Shown here: piece by piece, positions 9,155 to 17,615 of the stretch
How positions within the stretch are numbered: position 1 is the first letter of the stretch
Layout: each line of letters starts with the position of its first letter
Assembly: GCF_001425705.1 (NCBI RefSeq)
Contig: NZ_LMDC01000001.1
Location: 310,001 to 374,000 of the forward strand
Reading direction: 5' to 3'
DNA: 64,000 nt
Origin: Pelomonas sp. Root1217
GTDB lineage: Bacteria > Pseudomonadota > Gammaproteobacteria > Burkholderiales > Burkholderiaceae_C
The notes under the pieces: model-generated
What the model saw: the letters and a program-made list of their open reading frames with translations, nothing else
Told to the model about the DNA's origin: nothing
Databases searched by the model: none
Translations under genes and position numbers: made by a program

Positions 9155-9979
9155 TCAGCCGCCAGGCTGCTGTGCCTGTTCGCACTGCACCTGGATGATC
9201 TCGCGAGTCGCGCCGTCCACCCGGGCCGCCGTCAGCTTGCCGCCCCAGACGCAGCCCGTGTCCAGGCCGAGCAGGTTCGGCTGGTCCAGCAGGCCCAGGG
9301 TCGACCAATGGCCGAAGGCGATGGGCGTGTCGGCGGTCTTGCGGCCGGGCGCGTCGAACCAGGGCATGAAACCCTCGGGTGCGGCGCCGGCGCCGTCCTT
9401 GGTCTTGAAGTCCATCTCGCCATCAGCCGTGCAAAAGCGCAGGCGCGTCAGCGCGTTGACGGTGAAGCGCAGCCGCGCGGCGTCGGTCAGATCAGGATCC
9501 CAGCGCGCCGGTTCGTTGCCGTACATGGCATGCAGGAAGTCGGGCAGGGCAGGGCCGCTCAGCACGGCCTCGACGTCGGCAGCCAGGGCCAGGGTGTCGT
9601 CGCAGCTCCACTGCGGCACGACGCCGGCGTGCACCATCAGCCAGCCGGCCTCGAAGACGGCCATGCGCTGGCGGCGCAGCCAGTCCATCAGCGCCTCGCG
9701 GTCGGGTGCGGCCAGGATGTCGTCCAGCGTGTCGCCACGGTGCGGGCGGCGCACGCCGTGATGGGCGGCGAGCAGATGCAGGTCATGGTTGCCCAGCAGG
9801 CAGGTCGCCGTCTCGCCCAGGCCGGCCAGGCGGCGCAGTGTCGTCAACGAGGCGGGGCCGCGGTTGACGAGGTCGCCCAGCAACCAGAGGCGGTCGCGCG
9901 AGGGGGAGAAATCGATCTGCTGCAGCAAGCGATCCAGCGCATCGCAGCAGCCCTGGAGGTCGCCGATCAGGTAATTCAT
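9155..9979 (-). CDS. apaH: Symmetrical bis(5'-nucleosyl)-tetraphosphatase ApaH
   Basis: The 274-residue protein shows the metallophosphatase signature in order: [12 protein letters not shown] near the start, [11 protein letters not shown] around residue 35, and [10 protein letters not shown] around 65. This is the ApaH form of the calcineurin-like fold with two metal ions. It hydrolyses Ap4A to two ADP, which limits alarmone levels and can decap Np4-capped RNA. It stands alone between tRNA-Ser and a divergent membrane-protein gene. Length matches the family. Confidence 0.95.
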   Translation of the reverse strand: MNYLIGDLQGCCDALDRLLQQIDFSPSRDRLWLLGDLVNRGPASLTTLRRLAGLGETATCLLGNHDLHLLAAHHGVRRPHRGDTLDDILAAPDREALMDWLRRQRMAVFEAGWLMVHAGVVPQWSCDDTLALAADVEAVLSGPALPDFLHAMYGNEPARWDPDLTDAARLRFTVNALTRLRFCTADGEMDFKTKDGAGAAPEGFMPWFDAPGRKTADTPIAFGHWSTLGLLDQPNLLGLDTGCVWGGKLTAARVDGATREIIQVQCEQAQQPGG

Positions 9980-10102
9980 GTGCGGATTGTCCCGGTCCTG
10001 GGGTTCTGCGCGGCAGAGGCGCGGGCCACGCCCTCTGCCGCGCAGACCCCAAAGCGAGGGATCGCACGCTGGGCCGAGTCATGGCCTTCTGATAGTCTCC
10101 CG

Positions 10103-10116
10103 GGCTTCGTTTTTGC
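10103..10116 (+). promoter_or_regulatory. Possible sigma-54 type -24/-12 site
   Basis: GGCTTC-N4-TTGC with exact GG-N10-GC spacing lies 41 bp before the hemolysin-family gene. The -24 half is only partly conserved. It resembles the medium-quality sites of the 13-39 kb island but is outside it, so chance is a real alternative. Confidence 0.3.
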
Positions 10117-10156
10117 CTTGCGCCGCCTAGGGTTTTCCCCGGGTCTGGCGCCTTCG

Positions 10157-11464
10157 ATGGATACCGCTCTCGTTCTCTTTCTGATCCTGATCAACGGCCT
10201 GTTCGCCATGTCGGAGATGGCGCTGACCGCCAGCCGCAAGGCGCGCTTGCAGGTGATGGTGGAGAGCGGCGAGGGCGGGGCGCAGGCCGCAATGGACCTG
10301 CACGACAACCCGACCAAGTTCCTGTCGACGGTGCAGATCGGCATCACCGGAATCGGCGTGCTGAACGGCATCGTCGGCGATGCGGCCTTCTCCGGCCCGC
10401 TGTCGCGCTGGCTGACCGAGACCTTCCACCTGAACCCGCATGCCACCGACATCGCCGCGACGGCCCTGGTCGTCGTCATCATCACGCTGCTGACCATCGT
10501 CTTCGGCGAGTTGGTGCCCAAGCGCGTCGGCCAGATCTACCCCGAGACGGTGGCCCGCCTCGTCGCGCCGACGATGAACTTCATCTCCATGGCCGCGCGC
10601 CCGCTGGTGAAGTCGCTGAGCTTCATGACCGAGGCGACGCTGGGCCTGCTGGGCCTGCGCAACAAGGGCCAGCGCGGTGTGACGGAAGAGGAGATCGCCG
10701 CCAGCCTGGAAGAAGGCCGTGACGCCGGCGTCATCGAGGAGCATGAGCACCAGATGGTGCGCAACGTGTTCCGCCTGGACGAGCGCCAGGTCGGCTCGAT
10801 GATGATTCCGCGCACCGAGATCGCCTGGCTGGAGGTTGACGCCACGCCGGCCGAGGTGCTGGCGGTGTTGCGCGAGCATGGCTTCAACCGCTACCCCGTC
10901 TGCCGTGGAGGCCTGACCGACGTGTTGGGCGTGGCCAATGCGCCGGCGCTGCTGGCGGGGCTGCTGGAAGGCCTGCCGCTGGACCTGACCGTCGGGATGG
11001 AGGCGCCGCTGTTCGTGCCCGAGACGCTGTCAGGCATGGAGCTGCTGGAACATTTCCGCGTGTCGGATGCGCCCTTGGTCTTCGTCGTCGATGAATACGG
11101 CGAGGTGCAGGGCGTGATTGCTGTGCGTGACGTACTGGAAGCCATCGCCGGGGAGTTCAATGCCCCGAGCGATGGCGACGCCTGGGCGGTGCAGCGCGAG
11201 GACGGGAGCTGGCTGATTGACGGCCTGATCCCGGTGCCCGAGCTGAAGGACCGCCTGGCGTTGAAGGAACTGCCCGAAGAGGACCGTGGGCGCTACAACA
11301 CCCTGGCCGGCATGATCATGCTGCTGCTGGGGCGCTTGCCGCGCACGACCGATGTCGTGGAGTGGGACGCGTGGAGATTCGAGGTCGTCGACCTCGATGG
11401 AAAGCGTGTAGACAAAGTGCTGGTCAGTCGTCTGGCCGAGGAACCTGGAGAGAGAGAAACATGA
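10157..11464 (+). CDS. CNNM/CBS/CorC-domain membrane protein (hemolysin family)
   Basis: This 435-residue protein begins MDTALVLFLILINGLFAMSE, the first helix of a CNNM (DUF21) transmembrane domain spanning about 190 residues. Two CBS domains follow (MMIPRTEIAWLEV marks the first; about 205-330), then a C-terminal CorC_HlyC domain (DGSWLIDGLIPVPEL). Relatives are annotated as hemolysins but are linked to cation, often magnesium, transport or membrane stability. The SapC-family gene starts inside its stop (ATGA). Confidence 0.9.
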   Translation: MDTALVLFLILINGLFAMSEMALTASRKARLQVMVESGEGGAQAAMDLHDNPTKFLSTVQIGITGIGVLNGIVGDAAFSGPLSRWLTETFHLNPHATDIAATALVVVIITLLTIVFGELVPKRVGQIYPETVARLVAPTMNFISMAARPLVKSLSFMTEATLGLLGLRNKGQRGVTEEEIAASLEEGRDAGVIEEHEHQMVRNVFRLDERQVGSMMIPRTEIAWLEVDATPAEVLAVLREHGFNRYPVCRGGLTDVLGVANAPALLAGLLEGLPLDLTVGMEAPLFVPETLSGMELLEHFRVSDAPLVFVVDEYGEVQGVIAVRDVLEAIAGEFNAPSDGDAWAVQREDGSWLIDGLIPVPELKDRLALKELPEEDRGRYNTLAGMIMLLLGRLPRTTDVVEWDAWRFEVVDLDGKRVDKVLVSRLAEEPGERET

Positions 11465-12195
11465 GCAACCCCCCGATGTACGGCGAACTGCAGCCGCTGG
11501 ATCGTGAAATCCACAAGAACCTGAAGCTGGACACCGACCAGTCTGTCGTGCGCCGCGTGGCCGATCAGAACTCGGTCTTCCTCGCCGCCGTCGAGTTCGC
11601 CGACGCCTGCAAGGAATACCCCATCGTCTTCGTGCGCGCCGGCCAGCCCGGCGCGGATGGCAAGCAGCCCGTCGCGCCGCTGGCCGTGCTGGGTCTGCGC
11701 CCGGGCTCCAACCTCTTCGTCGAGGGCGACAAGTGGACGGGTGGCTATGTGCCCGCCTACGTGCGCCGCTATCCCTTCGTGATGGCCCGCATGGACGAAA
11801 GCTCGAACAACATGGCCGTCTGCTACGACATGAAGTGGCCGGCCTTCAACGAGACGACCGGCGAGGCCTTGTTCAAGGACGGACAGCCGACCGAGTTCCT
11901 GCTGAATGCCAAGGCCTTCCTGGAAAACTTCGAGCAGGAAGCCGAGCGCACCCGCCTGATCTGCAACCTGCTCGTCGAGATGGACCTGCTGCAGGACATG
12001 CGCTTCGAGGCGACCTTGCCGAATGATGAAAAGCTCGACGTCGAGGGTTTCATGGCCCTGGACGAGAAGAAGTACGCCGAACTGGCCGACGACAAGGTGC
12101 TGCAACTGCATCGCAACGGCCTCATCGCGATGATCGAGATGCACCGTCTGTCAATGACCAACATGAACCGCCTGGTGGGCAAGTACGCGGTCTGA
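11461..12195 (+). CDS. SapC family protein
   Basis: The 244-residue protein overlaps the previous stop by four bases, so translation is coupled. It has the SapC-family layout: LDREIHKNLKL near the N-terminus, a central YPIVFVRA strand, a conserved WTGGYVPAYVRRYPF motif near residue 100, and a long helical C-terminal half. No signal peptide is visible. The family is named from Campylobacter S-layer loci, but its biochemical function is unknown. A strong terminator follows. Confidence 0.85.
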   Translation: MSNPPMYGELQPLDREIHKNLKLDTDQSVVRRVADQNSVFLAAVEFADACKEYPIVFVRAGQPGADGKQPVAPLAVLGLRPGSNLFVEGDKWTGGYVPAYVRRYPFVMARMDESSNNMAVCYDMKWPAFNETTGEALFKDGQPTEFLLNAKAFLENFEQEAERTRLICNLLVEMDLLQDMRFEATLPNDEKLDVEGFMALDEKKYAELADDKVLQLHRNGLIAMIEMHRLSMTNMNRLVGKYAV

Positions 12196-12223
12196 TCCCG
12201 CAGCGCGAGCCATCGCCCCGAAT

Positions 12224-12250
12224 GCCACGCCGTGCGTGGCCTTTTTTTCC
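12224..12250 (+). terminator. Rho-independent terminator after the SapC-family gene
   Basis: GCCACGC and GCGTGGC form a 7-bp stem with a three-base loop, followed immediately by C and seven T residues. It lies 28 bp after the stop of the SapC-family gene and closes that two-gene operon. Confidence 0.85.
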
Positions 12251-12332
12251 GGCGAGGGTCGCTGTCGCATATCCCGGCGACGGGAAAACCCCGGACACCC
12301 CCGATTTAGATGTATCGGTCTGTGAGCTTCAA

Positions 12333-12349
12333 TGAAATGCGTCATTTCA
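12333..12349. promoter_or_regulatory. Palindrome upstream of the N-acyltransferase gene
   Basis: TGAAATG-CGT-CATTTCA is a perfect 7-bp inverted repeat with a three-base centre. It lies about 50 bp before the ATG of the FeeM-like gene, in an AT-richer patch suited to a promoter. It may be an operator; no cognate regulator can be named. Confidence 0.4.
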
Positions 12350-12397
12350 ATCCCTAGACTCCGCCGCTCGGTGCGTTGGGCACCAAGGATGTAGTCG

Positions 12398-13084
12398 ATG
12401 ACGCCCATGTTCGAAGAAAGCCGCCGCACGCCGCTGAACCCCTTCGGCGGACCGCCGCTGGAGCTCAACAGCGATTTTGGAGCGCTGGAGGGCGACGCGT
12501 ACGAGCTCGTCGAGCGGCGCTATGGCGATCGCGGCCTGGCGGTGAAGCGGGAGACCTACACCAGCCGCAAGGAGGATGGCGACATCGTCTGCACGGCGCG
12601 CAACGGCGACAACATCATCGGCACGCTGTCGGTGCGTTTTGACGGTGTCGGCGGCCTGCATGCTGACCTGCTCTTCGAGGCGGAACTTGCCGAGTGGCGC
12701 TCAGCCGGCATCAAGCTTTGCGAATTCGGCCGGCTGGCCGTAGACAAGCATGCCTTCGAGCCCAAGCGCGTGCTGGCCCAGGTGTTTCACCTTGGCTATC
12801 TGCACGCCCACCGTCGCGCGCGTTGCGAGCGCCTCATCATCGAGGTCAACCCGCGCCACGTGGCCTTTTACAGGCGCTGGCTGGGCTTGTTGCCCTACAC
12901 GACGGCCCGGCACAACCCGCGCGTGAATGCGCCGGCCGTGCTGATGAGCATCGATCTGGCGACCGTGCGCGAGCAAATCGCCCTGTGGGGCGGCCGGCCT
13001 GAGCTGCTGACCCAGGCCCGTTGCCTTTATCCGTTGGCTTGGGACGAGGCCACCGAGGCCTCCATGCTGGCCAAATTGAGCTGA
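12398..13084 (+). CDS. FeeM-like N-acyltransferase (GNAT / autoinducer-synthase fold)
   Basis: A 228-residue protein with the fold signature of N-acyl amino acid synthases and LuxI-type enzymes: RRYGDRGLAVKRETY at the N-terminal substrate loop, GDNIIGTLSVRFDG as a central strand, CEFGRLAVDKHAFEPKRVLAQ as the conserved acidic/Arg motif region, and an HRRARCERLIIEVNPRHVAF stretch with YRRWLG typical of GNAT acyl-donor binding. Such enzymes transfer acyl groups from acyl carrier protein to an amine. The product is unknown. Its 3' end overlaps a convergent gene by 58 bp. It lacks a clear sigma-54 site, unlike its right-hand neighbours. Confidence 0.75.
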   Translation: MTPMFEESRRTPLNPFGGPPLELNSDFGALEGDAYELVERRYGDRGLAVKRETYTSRKEDGDIVCTARNGDNIIGTLSVRFDGVGGLHADLLFEAELAEWRSAGIKLCEFGRLAVDKHAFEPKRVLAQVFHLGYLHAHRRARCERLIIEVNPRHVAFYRRWLGLLPYTTARHNPRVNAPAVLMSIDLATVREQIALWGGRPELLTQARCLYPLAWDEATEASMLAKLS

Positions 13085-13521
13085 GCGGTCAGCAGGGTCC
13101 GCCCCGGCGCCATGCCGGCCAGCTGCTCCGCGGCAAGCGGCGCCGTAGCGAATTCCTTGCGCAGGCGCTGCAGCAAGTCCTCGCGGTCCGGCGGCGGCGC
13201 GCCACAGGACGTGCGCGCGGCGATGGCGCGGTCCAGCGCACCTTCCAGGCCATTGCACTGCACCGAGAACGAGGTGTGGTGAGGCTGGCCATGCCGGTCG
13301 GTCCAGGTGGCCACGACGCGCAGCACCGGCCCGATCGTGCGTGTCACCCACTCAAAGCGTATGCCGGCCGTGCGCGTGCGGCTGCGCCGCATCAGCCGGC
13401 CGGTGCTGCTACCGCCTGGCCGGCGTGAGCGCTCCAGGCGCATGTCGTTCAGATAGCGCCCCGCCGCGCCCATGTTGGAGGCGTCGGTCATGGAGGAAGT
13501 ACCCATGAGGTCAATCGTCAT
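13027..13521 (-). CDS. Hypothetical protein (164 aa)
   Basis: The ATG at 13521 has GGAG seven bases upstream. The protein opens with about 50 polar, Arg-rich residues, then a compact region GIRFEWVTRTIGPVLRVVAT, a TDRHGQPHHTSFSVQCNGLEG strand-rich part and a helical C-terminus. The middle slightly resembles AP2-like DNA-binding folds, but I do not claim this. It has a strong sigma-54 site 41 bp upstream, which supports it being a real gene. The last 58 bp overlap the convergent acyltransferase gene. Confidence 0.6.
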   Translation of the reverse strand: MTIDLMGTSSMTDASNMGAAGRYLNDMRLERSRRPGGSSTGRLMRRSRTRTAGIRFEWVTRTIGPVLRVVATWTDRHGQPHHTSFSVQCNGLEGALDRAIAARTSCGAPPPDREDLLQRLRKEFATAPLAAEQLAGMAPGRTLLTAQLNLASMEASVASSQANG

Positions 13522-13561
13522 CGCAGAACTCCGAGTTGCTGAATAAACCCGAGGGCTTGTG

Positions 13562-13575
13562 GCAAACGGGGTGCC
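13562..13575 (-). promoter_or_regulatory. Sigma-54 promoter for the 13521 gene
   Basis: Minus strand TGGCACC-N4-TTGC with exact GG-N10-GC spacing; nearly perfect match to TGGCACG-N4-TTGC. The -12 element lies 41 bp before the ATG at 13521. Confidence 0.7.
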
Positions 13576-13578
13576 AGC

Positions 13579-15003
13579 TCAAAGCAATGGCTCTACCAGG
13601 CGGGCAAAGCCCTGCAGCAAGCGCTGGCCCAGGCCGCGCTTGGCCCATTGCGCTGGATCGATGCGCTGGGACACCGTCAGGTCGCGCTCGAACAGGGCCT
13701 GCATCTGCTGGCCGAAGTCGTCGCCGAGGACGATGACGTCGATCTCGTGGTTGCCGACGATGCTGCGCCAGTCGAGGTTGCTCGAGCCGACGCTGGAATA
13801 GACGCCGTCCACGACGGCCGTCTTCGCGTGCATGACGGACTCCGTCATCTCGTGGATCTGCACGCCGGCTTCCAGCAACTGGGCATAGCGCGAGCGCGCG
13901 GCGTGCAGCACCATGGCGACGTCGCTGCGCCCCGGCAGCACCAGGGAGACGGCGACACCGCGGCGGGCCGCGTCGCACAAGGCCTGGATGAGCTCGGACC
14001 CTGGCGCGAAATAGGCCATGGTCAGCTGCACGCTGCGCTGCGAGGCATCGATGGCATGCAGCAGCGCCGTGTAGCTCGGGTTGATGCCGTTGGCCGGGTC
14101 GCCCGCCACGAGCTTGATGACACGCTGCCCCGGCGTGGCCACACGCGGCGGCGGCGCCGGCGCCAGTTCACCCGGGCAGCCCTGCAGGGCCCAGGATTCG
14201 CGGAACAGCACGGCCAATGCCGACACCACGGGGCCGCGCAGCTCCACCTGGGTGTCGCGCCAGCCCTGCTTGTCGGCGTCGGCCGGTGGGGCCTTGCGAC
14301 GGGCACTGCTGAAGGAGCCTTCGGCGTAAACGTTGCTGAGATTGATGCCACCGGTGAAGGCCACGTCGCTGTCGGCAGCCAGCATCTTGCGATGGTTGCG
14401 CTGCAGCACGCCCCAGTGGCCCGGTCGCTCCAGTGGATTGATGGGGTTGAAGGCGCACACGGCGATGCCGCCCTTGCGCAGGCGGTCGAAGAAAGCGCCA
14501 TCCGTGCCCATCGAGCCCAGGCTGTCGTACATCAGCGCCACGCTGACGCCCTCGGCGGCCTTGCGCAGCAGCAACTCGCCGATCTCGGCGGCCACGCCCG
14601 CGTCCTCGACGATATAGAACTCCACCAGCAGACGGTGGCGAGCAGCGGCGATGGCTGCCTTCATCGCTGCAAAGGTCGCGGGGCCGTCGACCAGCAGCTT
14701 GGCCGTGTTGCCACGCAGCAGCTGGGTGTCGCCCCGGGCTGCCAGCGCGCCGAGATGGCGTTCAAGCAGCGCGCCGTTGCCCTCGTCGCGCACGCGAGCC
14801 AAGTCCCTGGCCTCAACGGCATCGGAGACGGGACCGTCGCGGCCCTGCAGACTGACGCGCTCGGCGGTCAGGCGCGCCGACGCCGGCTGCGCCTGGCGCT
14901 CCCGTTCCAGCAAGGTGCCGCAGGCCACCGTGCCCGCCAGGGAGAACACCACCGCGAGGGCCCATGCCCAGCCGCCGAGGTGCCAGCCGCGAGATTGCTT
15001 CAT
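13579..15003 (-). CDS. Phospholipase D-family / cardiolipin synthase-like protein
   Basis: I start at the ATG at 15003; the frame extends to a TTG at 15015. The 474-residue protein has an N-terminal hydrophobic anchor (AWALAVVFSLAGTVACG) and two HKD motifs: HRKMLAADSDVAFTGG near residue 205 and HAKTAVVDGVYSSVGSSNLD near 385. Both H-x-K-x4-D triads are intact. This is the architecture of bacterial cardiolipin synthases (ClsA/B type), which condense phosphatidylglycerol or exchange head groups in the inner membrane. A sigma-54 site precedes the gene, suggesting membrane remodelling under stress. Confidence 0.85.
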   Translation of the reverse strand: MKQSRGWHLGGWAWALAVVFSLAGTVACGTLLERERQAQPASARLTAERVSLQGRDGPVSDAVEARDLARVRDEGNGALLERHLGALAARGDTQLLRGNTAKLLVDGPATFAAMKAAIAAARHRLLVEFYIVEDAGVAAEIGELLLRKAAEGVSVALMYDSLGSMGTDGAFFDRLRKGGIAVCAFNPINPLERPGHWGVLQRNHRKMLAADSDVAFTGGINLSNVYAEGSFSSARRKAPPADADKQGWRDTQVELRGPVVSALAVLFRESWALQGCPGELAPAPPPRVATPGQRVIKLVAGDPANGINPSYTALLHAIDASQRSVQLTMAYFAPGSELIQALCDAARRGVAVSLVLPGRSDVAMVLHAARSRYAQLLEAGVQIHEMTESVMHAKTAVVDGVYSSVGSSNLDWRSIVGNHEIDVIVLGDDFGQQMQALFERDLTVSQRIDPAQWAKRGLGQRLLQGFARLVEPLL

Positions 15004-15038
15004 GAGGCCCGCCAATGCACCAATGTTGAGCTTGGCAG

Positions 15039-15052
15039 GCAGGCGGCGTGCC
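15039..15052 (-). promoter_or_regulatory. Sigma-54 promoter for the cardiolipin synthase-like gene
   Basis: Minus strand GGCACG-N4-CTGC with GG-N10-GC spacing. The -12 element is 36 bp before the ATG at 15003. The -24 half is a full match; one base differs in the -12 half. Confidence 0.65.
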
Positions 15053-15145
15053 CGCCCAGGCGCTCGTTGCCGACGCCGATGAAGTCAGGGGGCTGCAGCG
15101 GGCGGCGCAACCGGTAGAACTTGCAGCAATGCTGGCCGCACGGCT

Positions 15146-15367
15146 TCAGTCGTCGGTGGGCGTTGGGCGTCCGCCTTCGCCTTCCCAGGTCTGCACTGCG
15201 ACCGGTGCGCGTGCGGAATGGGCGCTGCGGCGGCGATGATGATGGCCATGGCAGGTTCGCCAGGCCAGCACTAGCACGGCGCCCAGCGCCAGCGCGTCCA
15301 GCAGCCTCGTCAACGAGCGGCCGGCGGTGTCGCGGCAATCAGCGTCTCGTAACAAGGGGTTGCTCAT
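15146..15367 (-). CDS. Small hypothetical membrane protein (73 aa)
   Basis: A 73-codon frame starting with ATG. It has one hydrophobic segment (LTRLLDALALGAVLVLAW, about residues 19-36) followed by a His/Arg-rich tail. No family is recognised and the ribosome site is poor. A sigma-54-like palindromic site 36 bp upstream gives some support. It may be genuine or only a chance open frame in GC-rich DNA. Confidence 0.4.
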   Translation of the reverse strand: MSNPLLRDADCRDTAGRSLTRLLDALALGAVLVLAWRTCHGHHHRRRSAHSARAPVAVQTWEGEGGRPTPTDD

Positions 15368-15402
15368 GGGCGGGCATAACGTTACGGTGGCTGTCAGTGT
15401 CG

Positions 15403-15416
15403 GCAGCTGGCATGCC
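15403..15416 (-). promoter_or_regulatory. Palindromic sigma-54-like site between 15367 and 15539
   Basis: GGCATG-N4-CTGC on the minus strand; because the site is nearly palindromic, GG-N10-GC spacing also holds on the plus strand. It could serve the small membrane protein, the activator gene, or neither. Weaker than the other sites. Confidence 0.35.
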
Positions 15417-15538
15417 TGACCGGTTTACCTGCCGATACACGTCCCGCAGCGCCAAAATTTCTCATGTGCGGTTCGAATTTGTTGAAAATGACCAATCCAG
15501 GCGCACCTGGACCACCTCGATAAAGCTGAAAGGAAACG

Positions 15539-17020
15539 ATGCCGCATGCCCTGGTAGTGGACGATGACCACGACTCAGCCGCCTCCTTGCGCGAGTTGAT
15601 CGCGGGCGAACAGTTCACTGTGGCGGTCGCTCATACCTTGCGCGACGCGCGCAAGCAGCTCGCATTGCAGCCGCCCGACATCCTGCTGCTGGACCTGCGC
15701 CTGCCCGACGGCAATGGCATGGACCTGCTGGCCGACCCCAAGCTGGTGGCCAATTCCGAGGTCGTGCTTTGCACCGGCCACGCCAACCTCGAGACCTCCA
15801 TCCAGGCGCTGCGCCTGGGTGCGGCCGACTATCTCGTCAAGCCCGTCAATCTCAAGCAGCTGCAGGGCGTGCTGTCACGCATCATGAAGCCGGCGGCACT
15901 GCAGGCCGAGGTGGAGGACCTCACCGCCAATCTGGACGAATCCGGTCACTTCGGCCATCTGTGGGGCCGCAGCGCGCCGATGAAGCGCATCTACGAGCAG
16001 ATCTCGCGCGTGGCCGGCACCAGCGTGTCGGTTTTCATCACGGGCGAATCGGGTACCGGCAAGGAGGTGGTCGCGCAAACCGTGCACGACCTCAGCCGCC
16101 GCCGCAAGCGCCCCTTCCTGGCGGTGAACTGCGGGGCCATCAGCCCCAACCTGATCGAGAGCGAGATCTTCGGCCACGAGAAGGGCAGCTTCACCGGCGC
16201 CGAGCGCCAGCACCAGGGCTTCTTCGAGCGCGCCAGCGGTGGCACTCTCTTCCTGGACGAGATCACCGAGATGCCGCTGGAGCTGCAGGTCAAGCTGCTG
16301 CGCGTGCTGGAGACCGGGCGCTTCATGCGCGTGGGTAGCACCACCAGCCAGGAGACCGACGTGCGCATCGTCGCGGCCACCAACCGCCTGCCTTACCAGG
16401 CCGTGGCCTCGGGCAAGTTGCGCGAAGACCTGCTCTACCGCCTGAACATCTTCCCGATCGCGCTGCCGCCGCTGCGGGACCGCATCGCCGACATCCCGCT
16501 GCTGGCCAACCATTTCCTGGCCGCCATCAGCGAGCAGGAGGGCACGGTGCGCCGCTTCACGCCCGAGGCGCTGGCGACCTTGGTGGGCTATTCCTGGCCG
16601 GGCAATGTGCGCGAGTTGCGCAATGTCGTGCAGCGCGCCTATGTAATGGCCCAGGGCGAGCTGATCGACGAGACCTGGCTGCCCGGCAGCGAAGAGGCGG
16701 GGGTCACTTCGGCATGGGGAAGCCTGGCGCCGCAGGACCTGCCAGCGGCGGCGCCGGTCAGTGTCCCGCCCTCGCCGCCGCGGATGTCCGAAACGCTGAA
16801 CGCCGATGCCGACGTGCCTTTCATCACCCTGCCCATCGGCTCCAGCGTGGCGCAGGCCGAACGCGCGCTGATGCTGGCCACGCTGCGCCACTTCAACCAC
16901 CACAAGGAACGCACCGCTGCGGTGCTGGGGATCAGCCTGAAGACGCTGTACAACCGGCTGAAGGAATATGCAGCCGAGGGCAGCGCGGCTGCGGACGTCA
17001 GCCCCCCGCAACGCGACTGA
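15539..17020 (+). CDS. Sigma-54-dependent response regulator (NtrC family)
   Basis: A 493-residue activator with a receiver domain (acidic pocket DDD at 8-10, phosphoacceptor Asp52, Lys101), an AAA+ domain with Walker A GESGTGKE (169-176), the sigma-54 contact loop GSFTGA (216-221, Ser in place of the common Ala) and Walker B GGTLFLDE, and a C-terminal Fis-type helix-turn-helix (KERTAAVLGISLKTLYNRL). It binds upstream sites and remodels sigma-54 RNA polymerase. Its start has an AAAGGAAA ribosome site. It is the only such activator in the window, which makes it the prime candidate regulator of the surrounding sigma-54 promoters. Its cognate kinase is not adjacent. Confidence 0.95.
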   Translation: MPHALVVDDDHDSAASLRELIAGEQFTVAVAHTLRDARKQLALQPPDILLLDLRLPDGNGMDLLADPKLVANSEVVLCTGHANLETSIQALRLGAADYLVKPVNLKQLQGVLSRIMKPAALQAEVEDLTANLDESGHFGHLWGRSAPMKRIYEQISRVAGTSVSVFITGESGTGKEVVAQTVHDLSRRRKRPFLAVNCGAISPNLIESEIFGHEKGSFTGAERQHQGFFERASGGTLFLDEITEMPLELQVKLLRVLETGRFMRVGSTTSQETDVRIVAATNRLPYQAVASGKLREDLLYRLNIFPIALPPLRDRIADIPLLANHFLAAISEQEGTVRRFTPEALATLVGYSWPGNVRELRNVVQRAYVMAQGELIDETWLPGSEEAGVTSAWGSLAPQDLPAAAPVSVPPSPPRMSETLNADADVPFITLPIGSSVAQAERALMLATLRHFNHHKERTAAVLGISLKTLYNRLKEYAAEGSAAADVSPPQRD

Positions 17021-17027
17021 GTGCGGC

Positions 17028-17261
17028 ATGAGGGGCAGGTCGGCGTTGGCAGCGCTGCTGCTGGCGGCTGGTTGTCGCCCAAGCGCCGAGGCGCCGGCCC
17101 CCAGCCTCGCCCGCGCGCGCTGCGCCTGACGCCAAACCAGTGCTGCATGACGCGTCGCGCCTGACACGGCCGAGCGGGCCGGTGTCGGCGCCATTGCCCA
17201 GCGTGTGGAAGGCGCTACCGCCGTCGTCAACGAGGTCAGCGTGCAACTGTGGCCTTCCTGA
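17028..17261 (+). pseudogene. Decayed BON-domain lipoprotein gene
   Basis: An ATG opens MRGRSALAALLLAAGCRPS, a textbook lipoprotein signal with lipobox LAAGC, but the frame stops after 33 residues. Further on, in another frame, the stretch DTAERAGVGAIAQRVEGATA and VVNEVSVQLWPS is the second half of a BON domain ending in a stop. The two parts are out of frame and about 25 to 30 codons of BON sequence are missing between them. An intact BON lipoprotein is encoded at 32930-33247. Confidence 0.5.
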
Positions 17262-17271
17262 GTGCAGGCAA

Positions 17272-17285
17272 GGCGCGCGGATTGC
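17272..17285 (+). promoter_or_regulatory. Sigma-54 promoter for the DUF883-like gene
   Basis: GGCGCG-N4-TTGC with exact spacing; the -12 element is 36 bp before the ATG at 17322. The -24 half differs from GGCACG at one base. Confidence 0.55.
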
Positions 17286-17321
17286 CCCACTGCATTCCGA
17301 TACTCTGACAAAGGAAGCACC

Positions 17322-17615
17322 ATGGGTCACGCAGATTGGATTGACGATGCGGCCGACACCTCACGGCTTGGCCTGCAGAAGGCGCAGAGCGCCGCGCGGC
17401 GCGGCCTGGACCACCTGGCCGACGGCGTCAGCGAGGCGCGCGACGCCGTGGCGCCGGTCCTGCGCAACATGCGTTCCGGCGTCTCGCAGGTCCGCGAGCG
17501 GACCGTGGGCTATGTGCGCGACGAGCCGGTGCGCTCCGCCCTGGTCGCGGTGGCGGTCGGCACGCTGGTTTTTGCGCTCTGGCACCTGTTGAGCTCGCGC
17601 AGCAACTCGCGCTGA
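17322..17615 (+). CDS. DUF883/ElaB-like membrane-anchored protein
   Basis: Starting at the ATG with AAAGGAAG upstream, the 97-residue protein has an amphipathic helical body rich in Ala, Arg and Asp, then VRDEPVRSALVAVAVGTLVF as a C-terminal transmembrane anchor. This is the ElaB/YgaM/YqjD layout, in which stationary-phase membrane proteins tether ribosomes or other partners. The 3' end overlaps the convergent DUF2334 gene by 106 bp. A sigma-54 site precedes it. Confidence 0.75.
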   Translation: MGHADWIDDAADTSRLGLQKAQSAARRGLDHLADGVSEARDAVAPVLRNMRSGVSQVRERTVGYVRDEPVRSALVAVAVGTLVFALWHLLSSRSNSR

